A stretch of 64,000 nt of DNA from Clostridium aminobutyricum (GCF_017255415.1 NZ_JAFJZZ010000003.1:62001-126000); one strand, 5' to 3'. Positions 24,147 through 32,128 are shown, counted from the stretch's first letter. The notes: generated from the sequence alone by a model not told the origin. Program-made: numbers and translations.

Positions 24147-24968
24147 TTGGAGAAAAAGAAATATAAAAAAAATATTGCTGCAGAATATGATAAAGCTTCA
24201 GAACCGTATATAGGTATGCCTATATATTTAGATGATGACTTTTTTTCGACACCGAATCAAGGTACGATGCCGATGACACCGACAGGCCCGAATCAGGGAA
24301 CAATGCCAGTGACACCGACAGGCCCAAATCAAGGTACGATGCCGATAACACCGACAGGCCCGAACCAAGGCACGATGCCGATAACACCGACAGGCCCGAA
24401 TCAAGGCACGATGCCGACAATCCCAACAGGCCCGAATCAAGGTACGATGCCGATGACACCGACAGGCCCAAATCAGGGCACGATGCCGACAATCCCAACA
24501 GGCCCGAATCAAGGCACGATACCAATGATGCCTACAGACCCAAATCAGGGCACAATGCCGACGATACCGACAGGCCCGGATCAAGGCACGATGCCGACAA
24601 TCCCAACAGGCCCGAATCAAGGCACGATGCCAATGATGCCTACAGACCCAAATCAGGGTACGATGCCGACGATACCGACAGACCCGAATCAAGGTACAAT
24701 TCCGATGATGCCAACGACACCAAATCAAGGTATGACTCCTATGGTGCCTACATCCCCTATGTCACCAATAAGAGGAACGCGCAGATTGATGCCTGACCCT
24801 GGTCAAGAAATAGAGATCGAATCAGACTGTGCTGCTGGTTGTCCACTTGCGATGGCTTATGTACCATGGCAGTCCTGGGAAAATACTTATGAGGAAGAAG
24901 TTGCTTTTAAAGTCGGTACTGTATTCCCAAGCTTGGACTTACCATTCTTAGGAGGTAAGCGAATATGA
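24147..24968 (+). CDS. CotJA-type spore coat protein with NQGTMP repeat domain, copy 2
   Basis: 273 residues from TTG 24147. The N-terminus ([17 protein letters not shown]) and the C-terminal CotJA core (from [17 protein letters not shown] to the end) match copy 1, but the middle is 14 tandem 12-residue units of the form NQGTMPxxPTGP (nt 24255-24758). It has no Gly-X-Y collagen periodicity and no cysteine in the repeat, so it should form a Pro/Thr-rich extended segment. The stop overlaps cotJB copy 2 by four bases. Confidence 0.9.
   Translation: MEKKKYKKNIAAEYDKASEPYIGMPIYLDDDFFSTPNQGTMPMTPTGPNQGTMPVTPTGPNQGTMPITPTGPNQGTMPITPTGPNQGTMPTIPTGPNQGTMPMTPTGPNQGTMPTIPTGPNQGTIPMMPTDPNQGTMPTIPTGPDQGTMPTIPTGPNQGTMPMMPTDPNQGTMPTIPTDPNQGTIPMMPTTPNQGMTPMVPTSPMSPIRGTRRLMPDPGQEIEIESDCAAGCPLAMAYVPWQSWENTYEEEVAFKVGTVFPSLDLPFLGGKRI
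24255..24758 (+). repeat. 14 x 36-bp coding tandem repeat in CotJA copy 2
   Basis: 36-base units encode NQGTMP plus two variable residues and PTGP or PTDP. Alternating unit types (MTPTGP, TIPTGP, MMPTDP) indicate duplication of pairs of units. Confidence 0.95.
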
Positions 24969-25213
24969 GTAGAAGTGAACTGATGCATAAAATCCAAGTG
25001 TTAGGATTTATTTTAGTAGATGTGGGACTTTATCTGGATACGCATCCGAGAGATAAAGCCGCCTTAAATTATTTCAACAAGTATAGTACTTTATATAAAC
25101 TTGCCAGAAATGATTATGAACAACAATATGGTCCAATTACACCGATTGGAACAAATGATACCGTTAGCTGGTCATGGATAGACGAACCATGGCCTTGGGA
25201 AGGGGGATTTTAG
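24965..25213 (+). CDS. cotJB: CotJB-type spore coat protein, copy 2
   Basis: 82 residues, identical at the protein level to copy 1, with the same ATGA overlap to its cotJA. The DNA differs only by rare synonymous changes (for example 'aatatggtcc' for 'aatacggtcc'). Confidence 0.95.
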   Translation: MSRSELMHKIQVLGFILVDVGLYLDTHPRDKAALNYFNKYSTLYKLARNDYEQQYGPITPIGTNDTVSWSWIDEPWPWEGGF

Positions 25214-25215
25214 TT

Positions 25216-25833
25216 ATGTGGACATATGAAAAAAGATTACAGTTCCCGATAAATATTAAAAACCCTAATCCTGCCATGGCAAAATTTATCATCAGTCAAT
25301 ATGGAGGACCAGATGGTGAAATTGGAGCTTCTTTGCGTTACTTATCCCAAAGATATACGATGCCGTATAAACAGTGTGTCGGTATTTTGAATGATGTAGG
25401 AACAGAAGAAATGGCGCATTTTGAGATGGTTGCAACTATCGTACACCAGTTGACAAGGAATATGACCATTGAACAGGTCAAAGAAGCCGGAATGGAAGCT
25501 TACTTCGTGGATCATACGGCAGGCATATATCCGGTTGCAGCTAGTGGCGTACCTTTTGATGCAATGTGCTTCGCCTCAAAAGGAGATGCAATCACCGACT
25601 TAGTGGAGGATATGGCAGCAGAACAGAAAGCCAGAACCACCTATGACAATATCTTAAGAATGATAGATGATCCGGATGTCATCGCACCGATCCGATTCCT
25701 CAGAGAACGTGAAGTTGTTCATTTCCAGAGATTCGGAGAAGCGCTTCGTGTCGTTCAGGATAATTTGGATTCAAAGAACTTCTATGCATTCAATCCTTCT
25801 TTTGACGGCTCAATGATGAGAAAAAATAAATAA
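25216..25833 (+). CDS. cotJC: CotJC-type coat protein / manganese catalase, copy 2
   Basis: A 205-residue near-identical duplicate of copy 1 with all five manganese ligands; EEMAHFEM replaces EEMGHFEM. Start ATG 25216, two bases after the cotJB stop. The similarity to copy 1 continues past the stop into the terminator (to about 25,910), which helps define the duplicated unit. Confidence 0.95.
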   Translation: MWTYEKRLQFPINIKNPNPAMAKFIISQYGGPDGEIGASLRYLSQRYTMPYKQCVGILNDVGTEEMAHFEMVATIVHQLTRNMTIEQVKEAGMEAYFVDHTAGIYPVAASGVPFDAMCFASKGDAITDLVEDMAAEQKARTTYDNILRMIDDPDVIAPIRFLREREVVHFQRFGEALRVVQDNLDSKNFYAFNPSFDGSMMRKNK

Positions 25834-25919
25834 ACGCAGCAGACAACAGAATAATGCCTGATTCTAATAGTATTGGAATTGAACATTTAAGCTATCAGAA
25901 AGTAAGTTTCTGAATAATG

Positions 25920-25960
25920 AAAACCAGTTTGACAAAATCGTTAAGCTGGTTTTCATGCTT
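25920..25960 (+). terminator. Terminator of cotJ copy 2
   Basis: AAAACCAG (25920-25927) pairs with CTGGTTTT (25946-25953), then a T-rich run. It is related to the hairpins at 23915 and 27447. Confidence 0.7.
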
Positions 25961-26017
25961 TTTACATTGTGCCTATCCTGTTTCTGCCATGCTACCGATC
26001 AAAATCTGAAAGGAAAT

Positions 26018-26042
26018 AAAAAATCCCACCAATAGATGGGAT
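26018..26042 (-). terminator. Terminator of the small Asn/Lys-rich gene
   Basis: On the minus strand, ATCCCA (26042-26037) and TGGGAT (26028-26023) form a stem followed by six T. Confidence 0.65.
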
Positions 26043-26129
26043 CATTAAGCTAGCTTATCATAGTCACTATATAAAGAGGAAGAAACTAGATGAAAAGTTT
26101 ATAAATTGGATATAAAGATAGGGCTTGAC

Positions 26130-26273
26130 TTATCTAGTACAATTCTGAGTTGAATTCTGAGCCTTAGAAGAAGGATTGCCCTTATTCTCTTTATTTTCCA
26201 TCTTGTTATTCATTCTATTAGTTGTCTTATTGTCCATTTTGTTTTCTGTCTTATTTTCTATTCTGTTTTCCAT
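26130..26273 (-). CDS. 47-residue Asn/Lys-rich small protein
   Basis: A short gene with a near-perfect ribosome site: GGAGGTG six bases before ATG 26273. The product is a degenerate heptad-like array of (E/N)NK units (MENRIENKTENKMDNKTTNR, then MNNKMENKENKGN) with the tail SSKAQNSTQNCTR. It has no hydrophobic segment. The gene has its own terminator. CATAATA lies 22-28 bases before the RBS, with AAATA 18 bases further up, a loose match to forespore SigG-type promoters. Its composition recalls small spore proteins, but no family is recognised. Confidence 0.65.
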   Translation of the reverse strand: MENRIENKTENKMDNKTTNRMNNKMENKENKGNPSSKAQNSTQNCTR

Positions 26274-26459
26274 TTAAATCACCTCCGCCTATTATTATGT
26301 CTTGCTCTTTAAAAAATTATTTGAAAAGGTATATGTTAATTAGAACCAAAAGTACTAGAATTTTGATATGTTAATGGGCACATTCGCTTTTTTATTCGGG
26401 CACAAAGTCAAGAAAGTATAATATATTAGTATATATATTTAATTTGCCGGAGGTATTTA

Positions 26460-27440
26460 ATGAATAACCAATATCAAAATTTTGTTTTCTCTGGAGGAGG
26501 GATATTAGGTATTGCTTATATAGGTATGTTAGATTATCTATATAATATTAATCTTATGCAAAACATTAAACGAGTAGCAGGCAGTTCGGCGGGAGCTATT
26601 ACAGCTTGTATCACATCTTTTAATCTCCCTTTTGAAGAAACGAAAAAAATTGCAGATTCTCTGAATTACAGTAAAGTTCCGTCAACAACGGATCAAGAAG
26701 AACCTCAGATATTTTCTAAATCCGGAAAGGAAATATTAGATAAAGTTTTTATCAACGCAGAATGCGTATACCGGTTGATTACTCAATATGGTTGGTACTC
26801 TTCCAATTACATGTATAACTGGATCAAGCTTCAAATAGCCGATCAATTTGACGGCACAAAAAAGGCACCCCCCTATACATTCATAGATTTCATGGACCCT
26901 TCCCTGCATAAAGAAGGGCGTAATTTTAAAGACCTCTATATTATAGGAACGGACGTTTCCACTAAATCATCCTCTGTATTCTGTGCAGAATATACTCCCT
27001 ATATGGAGGTGGCGGAAGCAGTACGTATATCCATGTCTGTTCCGCTTTTTTTCCAAGCCATCAAAAGCACATGTGCTGTAGATCATCAAAAAAATAGGCC
27101 TAAGGTTTATGCAGATGGCGGAATCTTGTATAACTATCCTATTACCCTTTTTGATATCGATAAGCCCTCGCCTGAAACACTGGGCGCACTATTCAATAGC
27201 AGTTGTCCCCCTTTGGAGATTGACAATCTGCTGGATTTCATTGTAAATCTGCTATCCTGTACCACTTCTATGCAAACTCAGTACATATATAGTGCACCGG
27301 AAAATCTTGAACGGAGTATTCAAATATATACTAGCAATATTGCTTCACTGAACTTTAATGTAAAGGTTGATGATGATATCTATACCTTTTTATATAAGCA
27401 AGGATATTTAGCAGCAGAAAATTATTTCAACTATTTATGA
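26460..27440 (+). CDS. Patatin-like phospholipase
   Basis: A 326-residue patatin-fold hydrolase. The oxyanion loop is SGGGILGIAYIG (11-22), the nucleophile is S43 in GSSAG (41-45), and the dyad Asp is D219 in DGG. It probably cleaves phospholipid acyl chains. There is no signal peptide. RBS is GGAGG. Its terminator (27447-27478) is strikingly like those of the two cotJ operons upstream, hinting at shared ancestry of the surrounding DNA. Confidence 0.92.
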   Translation: MNNQYQNFVFSGGGILGIAYIGMLDYLYNINLMQNIKRVAGSSAGAITACITSFNLPFEETKKIADSLNYSKVPSTTDQEEPQIFSKSGKEILDKVFINAECVYRLITQYGWYSSNYMYNWIKLQIADQFDGTKKAPPYTFIDFMDPSLHKEGRNFKDLYIIGTDVSTKSSSVFCAEYTPYMEVAEAVRISMSVPLFFQAIKSTCAVDHQKNRPKVYADGGILYNYPITLFDIDKPSPETLGALFNSSCPPLEIDNLLDFIVNLLSCTTSMQTQYIYSAPENLERSIQIYTSNIASLNFNVKVDDDIYTFLYKQGYLAAENYFNYL

Positions 27441-27446
27441 ATTTTT

Positions 27447-27482
27447 AAAACCAGTTTAACAATTTGTTAGCTGGTTTTTTTA
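27447..27482 (+). terminator. Terminator of the patatin gene
   Basis: AAAACCAG (27447-27454) pairs with CTGGTTTT (27471-27478), with TAACAA/TTGTTA extending it, followed by TTTTTT. Confidence 0.85.
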
Positions 27483-27785
27483 TTTTGTCGTTTATTTTTG
27501 ATGGGTGAATTTAAAAACAAATCCTATAAAAAATAGATAATTCTCTAAAAGATTGTGAAAAAAATATAAAAAAGTAAGTGTTTTTTGGTATTGTTACATA
27601 ATTATCAAAACAAAATTAGGATTACAGGGGTATAGTGGAAAATAAAAGTTCATTATATTTTTATATTGAAACAGAAAAATATAAAAATATCAGAATGGCT
27701 ATCAATGTGTTCATATTTAAGATTATTTTGTAAATTATTACAAAATATGAAATATATATTCATTTTTTTAGCATAGAATGAGCGA

Positions 27786-27871
27786 TTTGACAATGTATAC
27801 CTTTAATCTGATAAAGGTATACATTATACTTTGTCAAACTTGTTGACCTTATAGAATAAACATATTATAAT
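27786..27871 (+). promoter_or_regulatory. Promoter of the ArsB/NhaD-type gene with upstream palindrome
   Basis: TTGACC (27843-27848), 17 bases, TATAAT (27866-27871). Just upstream, AATGTATACCTTTA (27792-27805) and its exact complement (27812-27825) form a palindrome, framed by TTTGAC (27786-27791) and GTCAAA (27833-27838). Confidence 0.7.
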
Positions 27872-27908
27872 CATCAAAAAAGTTTGACAATATTAATTTG
27901 GTTAAGAG

Positions 27909-27981
27909 AAATCAGTATCCTTTCAAAAGGATTAGGATTTAAGAGTGGGGAACTCACATGGTGAGTTTACTCACTCTTTTT
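27909..27981 (+). promoter_or_regulatory. Structured leader with intrinsic terminator (candidate attenuator)
   Basis: AAATC (27909-27913) and GATTT (27936-27940) enclose hairpin ATCCTTT/AAAGGAT. Next is a terminator: AAGAGTG (27941-27947) with CACTCTT (27972-27978) plus AACTCAC/GTGAGTT, then five T. It lies after a promoter and 100 bases before a gene, so it probably controls read-through. I do not match it to a known riboswitch. Confidence 0.55.
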
Positions 27982-28082
27982 ACATAGATTAATGTTTGTT
28001 AAAAAATTATTGGATACGAAGCTCAAATTGTTATGTTAAGCATTTTAAATATAAAAACTATTATTAACCTAGGAGGGACACC

Positions 28083-29366
28083 ATGGAAGGAATAACTTAT
28101 CAATTAATTTTATCAGCCGTAATTTTTGTCGGCGCATACGCGCTTATTATTTGGGACAAAATTGATCGCACGATTGTCGCATTAACAGGAGCCACATTAA
28201 TGATTGTTTTGCGAATAGTAGATCAGGAAAGTGCTTTTGGATATATTGATTTCAATACAATCGGACTTTTAATCAGTATGATGATTATCGTTATGGTCAT
28301 TAAGAGAACAGGTCTTTTTGAATTTTTAGCCGTAAGGACTGTAAAAGCTGCAAAAGGAGAACCTATTGTAATCCTTATTCTGTTATCCTTAATAACCGGT
28401 TTTGTCTCTGCTTTTTTAGACAATGTAACGACTATCCTGCTGATCCTGCCAATTACTCTTAGCGTGGCGAAGGATTTAAAGGTAAATCCGGTCCCTTTCA
28501 TTATTTCATCGGTTTTTGCCTCAAATGTGGGAGGAACGGGAACGTTGATCGGTGATCCGCCCAATATTATGATAGGCAGTGCTGTGGGCTTAACTTTTAT
28601 GGATTTTCTAAGAAATCTTGGGGTCATCATATTCCCTTTATTGTTTCTTACTACATTTGTTTTCGCTTTGCTCTATAGAAAACAGCTGTTTACGACGGAT
28701 GAATGCAAAGCAAAAGTAATGGCGGTTGATGAAAAGGAATGCATTAAAAATATCGGGCTTCTTCGAAAGAGCTTAGCGGTACTCGCATTAACTGTAGTAG
28801 GCTTTATATTGCATGGCATGTTGCATTATGAATCTGCAACGATTGCCTTGGTAGGGGCTGTAATCCTGTTATTTTTATCAGGGGAGCATATAGAAGGAAT
28901 TCTTAAAGAAGTTGAATGGAAAACAATCTTTTTCTTTGGCGGATTGTTTGTAATGGTAGGGGGAATTCAAGAAACAGGGATCATAAAAATGATTGCGGAA
29001 GGCGTATTGGGTTTGACTCACGGAGATATCGTGATGACCACGCTGGCGATCTTATGGGTATCCGCAATCGCATCGGCTTTTGTAGACAATATTCCATTTG
29101 TAGCAACAATGATACCGATGATAAAGGATATGGGAGATCTGTCCGGAATGCCTTTGGAACCGCTTTGGTGGGCATTGGCTCTGGGCGCTTGTCTTGGCGG
29201 AAACGGAACCATTATTGGCGCAAGCGCAAATGTAGTTGCAACGGGCATGGCAGAAGAAGCAGGTTATAAGATCACCTTTGGGCAATACTTTAAATTAGCT
29301 TTTCCAACCATGATTTTAACTATAGTGATTTGTACTGTCTATGTTTATTTTGCTTATTTAGTATAA
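28083..29366 (+). CDS. ArsB/NhaD-type anion or Na+/H+ permease
   Basis: 427 residues and 11-12 membrane helices of the ion-transporter superfamily (SLC13/ArsB/NhaD-like). The duplicated hairpin motifs FLDNVTTILLILPIT and FVDNIPFVATMIPMI are diagnostic, as are the paired NVGGTGTLIGDPPNIM and GGNGTIIGASANVV loops. Substrates in this group include arsenite, dicarboxylates, sulfate and Na+/H+; the sequence does not decide. RBS is AGGAGG. A leader with a terminator upstream suggests expression responds to a ligand or ion. Confidence 0.88.
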   Translation: MEGITYQLILSAVIFVGAYALIIWDKIDRTIVALTGATLMIVLRIVDQESAFGYIDFNTIGLLISMMIIVMVIKRTGLFEFLAVRTVKAAKGEPIVILILLSLITGFVSAFLDNVTTILLILPITLSVAKDLKVNPVPFIISSVFASNVGGTGTLIGDPPNIMIGSAVGLTFMDFLRNLGVIIFPLLFLTTFVFALLYRKQLFTTDECKAKVMAVDEKECIKNIGLLRKSLAVLALTVVGFILHGMLHYESATIALVGAVILLFLSGEHIEGILKEVEWKTIFFFGGLFVMVGGIQETGIIKMIAEGVLGLTHGDIVMTTLAILWVSAIASAFVDNIPFVATMIPMIKDMGDLSGMPLEPLWWALALGACLGGNGTIIGASANVVATGMAEEAGYKITFGQYFKLAFPTMILTIVICTVYVYFAYLV

Positions 29367-29409
29367 GAGATGGAAGGTACATAAGACGTTATATAATGCA
29401 TAAAACGAA

Positions 29410-29442
29410 AAAATACCGAGTAAAACTTACTCGGTATTTTGT
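29410..29442 (+). terminator. Terminator of the permease gene
   Basis: AAAATACCGAGTAA (29410-29423), loop AAC, and its exact complement (29427-29440). Confidence 0.85.
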
Positions 29443-29755
29443 ATAGAACGGTATGCAAAAGCTATCCTCGCTTTTTATTGCCTTTCGAAAAGGATGGATT
29501 CCTTGAAATGTATTATCAGGAAGAGTAATATGTACGAATGATATTTTATATATAAGATTTTGATTGGATGTAGAAAAAAAGATTAGGATAATAGAGATTT
29601 TTGGCATACTGATAGCGAAAAGAACGCTCTGAATTTTGTGGAATATAAAATATTTAAAAATATTTTTGTATATTTATAAATATTTTATATTGTAATACTA
29701 ATTAAAATCTGCTATCATAATGAAATAAAACGTTGAAATAAGAGAGGTAAAAGCG
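29443..29755 (+). promoter_or_regulatory. Control region of the acetyltransferase gene
   Basis: A 14-bp perfect inverted repeat, AATATAAAATATTT (29642-29655) and its complement (29678-29691), overlaps TTGTAA (29690-29695), 17 bases, TATCAT (29713-29718). The AT-rich dyads resemble arginine-repressor boxes in composition but do not fit the consensus exactly. No gene is seen at 29,443-29,640. Confidence 0.5.
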
Positions 29756-30223
29756 ATGATTGTTAGAAAAGCAAAATTATCCGATTCGGAAACCATACAT
29801 AAACTGGCGAATTATTATGCAGATAAAGGATTGCTGCTTGCTCGTTCCAGAAGTTCAATCTATGAAAATATAAGAAATTATTCTGTTGTGGAAATAGATG
29901 GTGAAGTAATAGGCGTTGGTGCATTGTCTACCATTTGGTCTGATCTGGCAGAAATTAGAACGCTTGCTGTAGAGGAGAGTCTCTCAGGGAAAGGCATCGG
30001 CAGAAAACTTATGGAATATTTTATAAGTGAAGCAAAAGAAATGGGTATTCAAAAGATTTTTACCCTGACATACCAGAATGTATTTTTCGAAAAGTGCGGT
30101 TTTATCGAAGTGGATAAAGACTATATTCCGCCTCATAAGCTGTGGAAAGACTGCTATGGTTGCCCGAAGTTTCCAGACTGTGATGAGATTTTGATGGTCA
30201 TGGAATTTGAGAAAGAAAAATAG
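29756..30223 (+). CDS. GNAT acetyltransferase, N-acetylglutamate-synthase-like
   Basis: 155 residues, single GNAT domain. Acetyl-CoA pyrophosphate loop is ESLSGKGIGRKLMEYF (about residues 76-91), with FFEKCGFIEVDK in motif B. The C-terminal LWKDCYGCPKFPDCDE and the RSRSSIYENIRNY segment are shared with the short ArgA-type N-acetylglutamate synthases, so an arginine-biosynthesis role is likely but unproven. It has a promoter with a dyad and no arg genes alongside. Confidence 0.8.
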   Translation: MIVRKAKLSDSETIHKLANYYADKGLLLARSRSSIYENIRNYSVVEIDGEVIGVGALSTIWSDLAEIRTLAVEESLSGKGIGRKLMEYFISEAKEMGIQKIFTLTYQNVFFEKCGFIEVDKDYIPPHKLWKDCYGCPKFPDCDEILMVMEFEKEK

Positions 30224-30545
30224 GTTAATGGAAATCCCCGCCGGTTTTAGCGGGGTATCATAGGGACAAAAAGTGAACCATATAAAAGGCCTGTGATGGG
30301 GCGGACAGTTTGAGCTGTCCGCCCCGTTTTCGTGTCGTGCCTCAAGTCTGTGTCTGACGCTCCTTGTCATCACGGGGTACGGGGCGGCAGTGCCCCGCAA
30401 AAATACGGTCGGCGTACAGGCGAACGCTATGCTTGGCCCTACCGACGGGAGGGTTGTCATACCATAATCTCGTTTACCTCCTGCGTAGGAATGAACCGTA
30501 AGGCGGGTTCATGCATAATAATTCCTTCACGCGAACACGCAAAAA
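30224..30545 (+). other. GC-rich patch of foreign character
   Basis: About 30,290-30,545 is clearly richer in G+C than its surroundings and has no convincing gene. It opens with a strong hairpin (30298-30325) and continues with sequence such as CGGGGTACGGGGCGGCAGTG, which recalls non-coding flanks of conjugative elements and plasmids. A smaller hairpin, CCCCGC/GCGGGG (30236-30255), follows the acetyltransferase gene. Confidence 0.55.
30298..30329 (+). terminator. Strong GC-rich hairpin terminator
   Basis: GGGGCGGACAG (30298-30308), loop TTTGAG, exact complement (30315-30325), then GTTTT. Confidence 0.75.
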
Positions 30546-30562
30546 AATAAAAAATCAAAATA

Positions 30563-30593
30563 TTGACTCTGACATTATGTCATAGTGTAATAT
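30563..30593 (+). promoter_or_regulatory. MerR-type promoter with 19-base spacer
   Basis: TTGACT (30563-30568), 19-base spacer, TAATAT (30588-30593), with the palindrome TGACATTATGTCA (30570-30582) in the spacer. The over-long spacer with a dyad is the hallmark of MerR-activated promoters, here autoregulatory. Confidence 0.85.
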
Positions 30594-30620
30594 AAAATCA
30601 GACGGATAGGAGGCGTGAAT

Positions 30621-31520
30621 ATGAGAACAATTAAACAGGTCTCGGGGTTAACGGGTATCAGTGTACGTATGCTGCATTATTACGATAAAATCGGATTGCT
30701 AAAACCAAGCGCAACAACAGATGCAGGTTATAGACTATATGACGATGAATCCCTTGAAACCTTGCAGCAAATCCTTTTTTTCAAAGAGTTGGACGTACCA
30801 TTGAAAAATGTGAAGGAGATCTTAGCAAGTCCACAGTATGATAAAATGCAGGCACTCCATAAGCAAAAAGAGTTGCTTTCGTTGAAACGAGACCGGTTGG
30901 ACGAAATAATCTCTCTCATTGAGAAAAAATTGAAAGGCGGGAACACGATGAGTTTTAAAGAATTTGATATGAGCGAATATTTTAATGCATTGGAAACCTT
31001 TAAACAGGAACACGAGGATGAAGTTGTCCAGTATTATGGCAGTGTAGATGAATTCAACGAGAAACTTGAACACATGAAATCCAATGAAATAAGAATTGCG
31101 AAAATGGCGATAAAACAGTTCGGCAGTATTGAAAAATATACCGAAGCCATGAAAAATAACCTTAATAATTTGCCGTCAATTATGGAAGGGTATCAGACAA
31201 TTAAAGATAAAGCAGATGATGATTTGGTTCAAATGAATCAATTAACTAAAAGCTTAACATCTGATTTAAGTAAAGACCCGTCCTCAACAGAGATTCAGAA
31301 GATAGTAAAAGAAATGGATGTCATGGTCAAAGAGCAGTATGAAATTCTGAAGATGGATATGGGTGAAAACCACTGGGGATTTATGGCGGACCTTTATTTG
31401 ACAGAAGCTGAATATATAAAAATCAATGACAAAAAGTATGGTGAAGGCGCGTCAAAATTGATAGGGCAAGCTCTCAAATTTTACAGTGAGAACAACAAAC
31501 AGGATTGCCATTGTAGTTGA
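30621..31520 (+). CDS. MerR-family regulator with TipAS-type drug-binding domain
   Basis: 299 residues. Winged helix at 1-70 (TIKQVSGLTGISVRMLHYYDKIGLLKP), a coiled-coil dimerisation helix to ~110, then a TipAS-like all-helical domain (about 150-290; EQYEILKMDMGENHWGFMADLYLTEAEYIKIND), which binds thiopeptides or other drugs in relatives. The promoter has the 19-base spacer expected for self-activation. I use ATG 30621, seven bases from AGGAGG, not GTG 30615. The target beyond itself is unknown. Confidence 0.9.
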   Translation: MRTIKQVSGLTGISVRMLHYYDKIGLLKPSATTDAGYRLYDDESLETLQQILFFKELDVPLKNVKEILASPQYDKMQALHKQKELLSLKRDRLDEIISLIEKKLKGGNTMSFKEFDMSEYFNALETFKQEHEDEVVQYYGSVDEFNEKLEHMKSNEIRIAKMAIKQFGSIEKYTEAMKNNLNNLPSIMEGYQTIKDKADDDLVQMNQLTKSLTSDLSKDPSSTEIQKIVKEMDVMVKEQYEILKMDMGENHWGFMADLYLTEAEYIKINDKKYGEGASKLIGQALKFYSENNKQDCHCS

Positions 31521-31540
31521 AAATTGAGTAAATAAATGCG

Positions 31541-31592
31541 AAAACACCTCGTTTCCAAGGAGATACCTTGGGAATGAAGTGTTTTCTTTTTC
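31541..31592 (+). terminator. 20-bp stem terminator after the MerR gene
   Basis: The stem 31541-31560 pairs with 31566-31585 throughout, with three G-U pairs, loop AGATA, followed by CTTTTTC. Confidence 0.85.
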
Positions 31593-31630
31593 GTATTTAG
31601 TTCGCCTTATGCAGTCTATCGCTTTAAATT

Positions 31631-32128
31631 TTACATAGCAGACATATCAGACATGTTAGACATATTACCGACAATTTCTGGGTTCACCATACCAAAGATC
31701 ATAGCGATGTGAGCGACTACCAGGAATCCGGAGATAAGAAGGAAATGAATCTTCATTTTTTCTTCCTGAGATTTCTTTCTGCCTATAACACCAAGCTCCA
31801 GCAATGCAATCGGAAGAAGGAAGAGGACTCCGCTTAAATAGAAGCCGACAGCTACCACGTCTACCCAAGTATGCCAGCCACTGCTGGTTGTCAAAGGGAT
31901 AAACGCCGTTGAGAATAAGTAAATAAAAATTCCTGTAAAGTAAATTCCTGCGAAGATACCTACTACTTTGTTAAAGGTTCTTAAACCGCCTGCATTTGAC
32001 CTATTAAAAATAATGAAAAACTCTGTTATAGTAAGTGCTTCCGCACAGATAACAGGGATAACCATGAAAATAATCAGATTCCAAGGTTGATTGCTTGCCA
32101 ATAAAGACATATAATGTGTCATATTCAT
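31631..32128 (-). CDS. Four-helix membrane protein of unknown function
   Basis: 165 residues with four predicted membrane helices (WNLIIFMVIPVICAEALTIT; VVGIFAGIYFTGIFIYLFS; VVAVGFYLSGVLFLLPIALL; FLLISGFLVVAHIAMIFGMV) and a Met-rich tail (GNMSNMSDMSAM). Conserved-looking His and Trp residues (THYM, SGWHTWVD) hint at metal or haem contact. I cannot name a function; it resembles uncharacterised clostridial 'permease-like' proteins. RBS is TAGGAGGT. Confidence 0.75.
   Translation of the reverse strand: MNMTHYMSLLASNQPWNLIIFMVIPVICAEALTITEFFIIFNRSNAGGLRTFNKVVGIFAGIYFTGIFIYLFSTAFIPLTTSSGWHTWVDVVAVGFYLSGVLFLLPIALLELGVIGRKKSQEEKMKIHFLLISGFLVVAHIAMIFGMVNPEIVGNMSNMSDMSAM

Larger units (their letters stand above)
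22821..25910 (+). repeat. Tandem duplication of the cotJ unit
   Basis: 22821 to ~23905 is nearly identical to 24826 to ~25910 at a constant offset of 2,005 bases. It covers the CotJA core, cotJB, cotJC and flanking sequence. The 5' parts of the two cotJA genes are homologous only at their short N-termini and promoters. Confidence 0.9.
27441..28082 (+). other. Long intergenic region: terminator, palindrome, promoter and leader
   Basis: It holds the patatin terminator (27447-27478), an AT-rich stretch without a gene (27,490-27,780), a 14-bp palindrome (27792-27825), a promoter (27843-27871) and a leader with an internal terminator (27941-27981). Confidence 0.75.

Noticed and set aside
24228..24728. 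166-codon minus-strand frame rich in Arg/His/Cys across the CotJA copy 2 repeat
   Set aside because: Same repeat artefact; no RBS, no homology-like segments.
22145..24758. Regular repeats that might be mistaken for a CRISPR array
   Set aside because: Units are in-frame coding repeats without unique spacers and without cas genes.
29389..29607. 72-codon minus-strand frame after the permease
   Set aside because: Overlaps the terminator, lacks an RBS and has no recognisable features.
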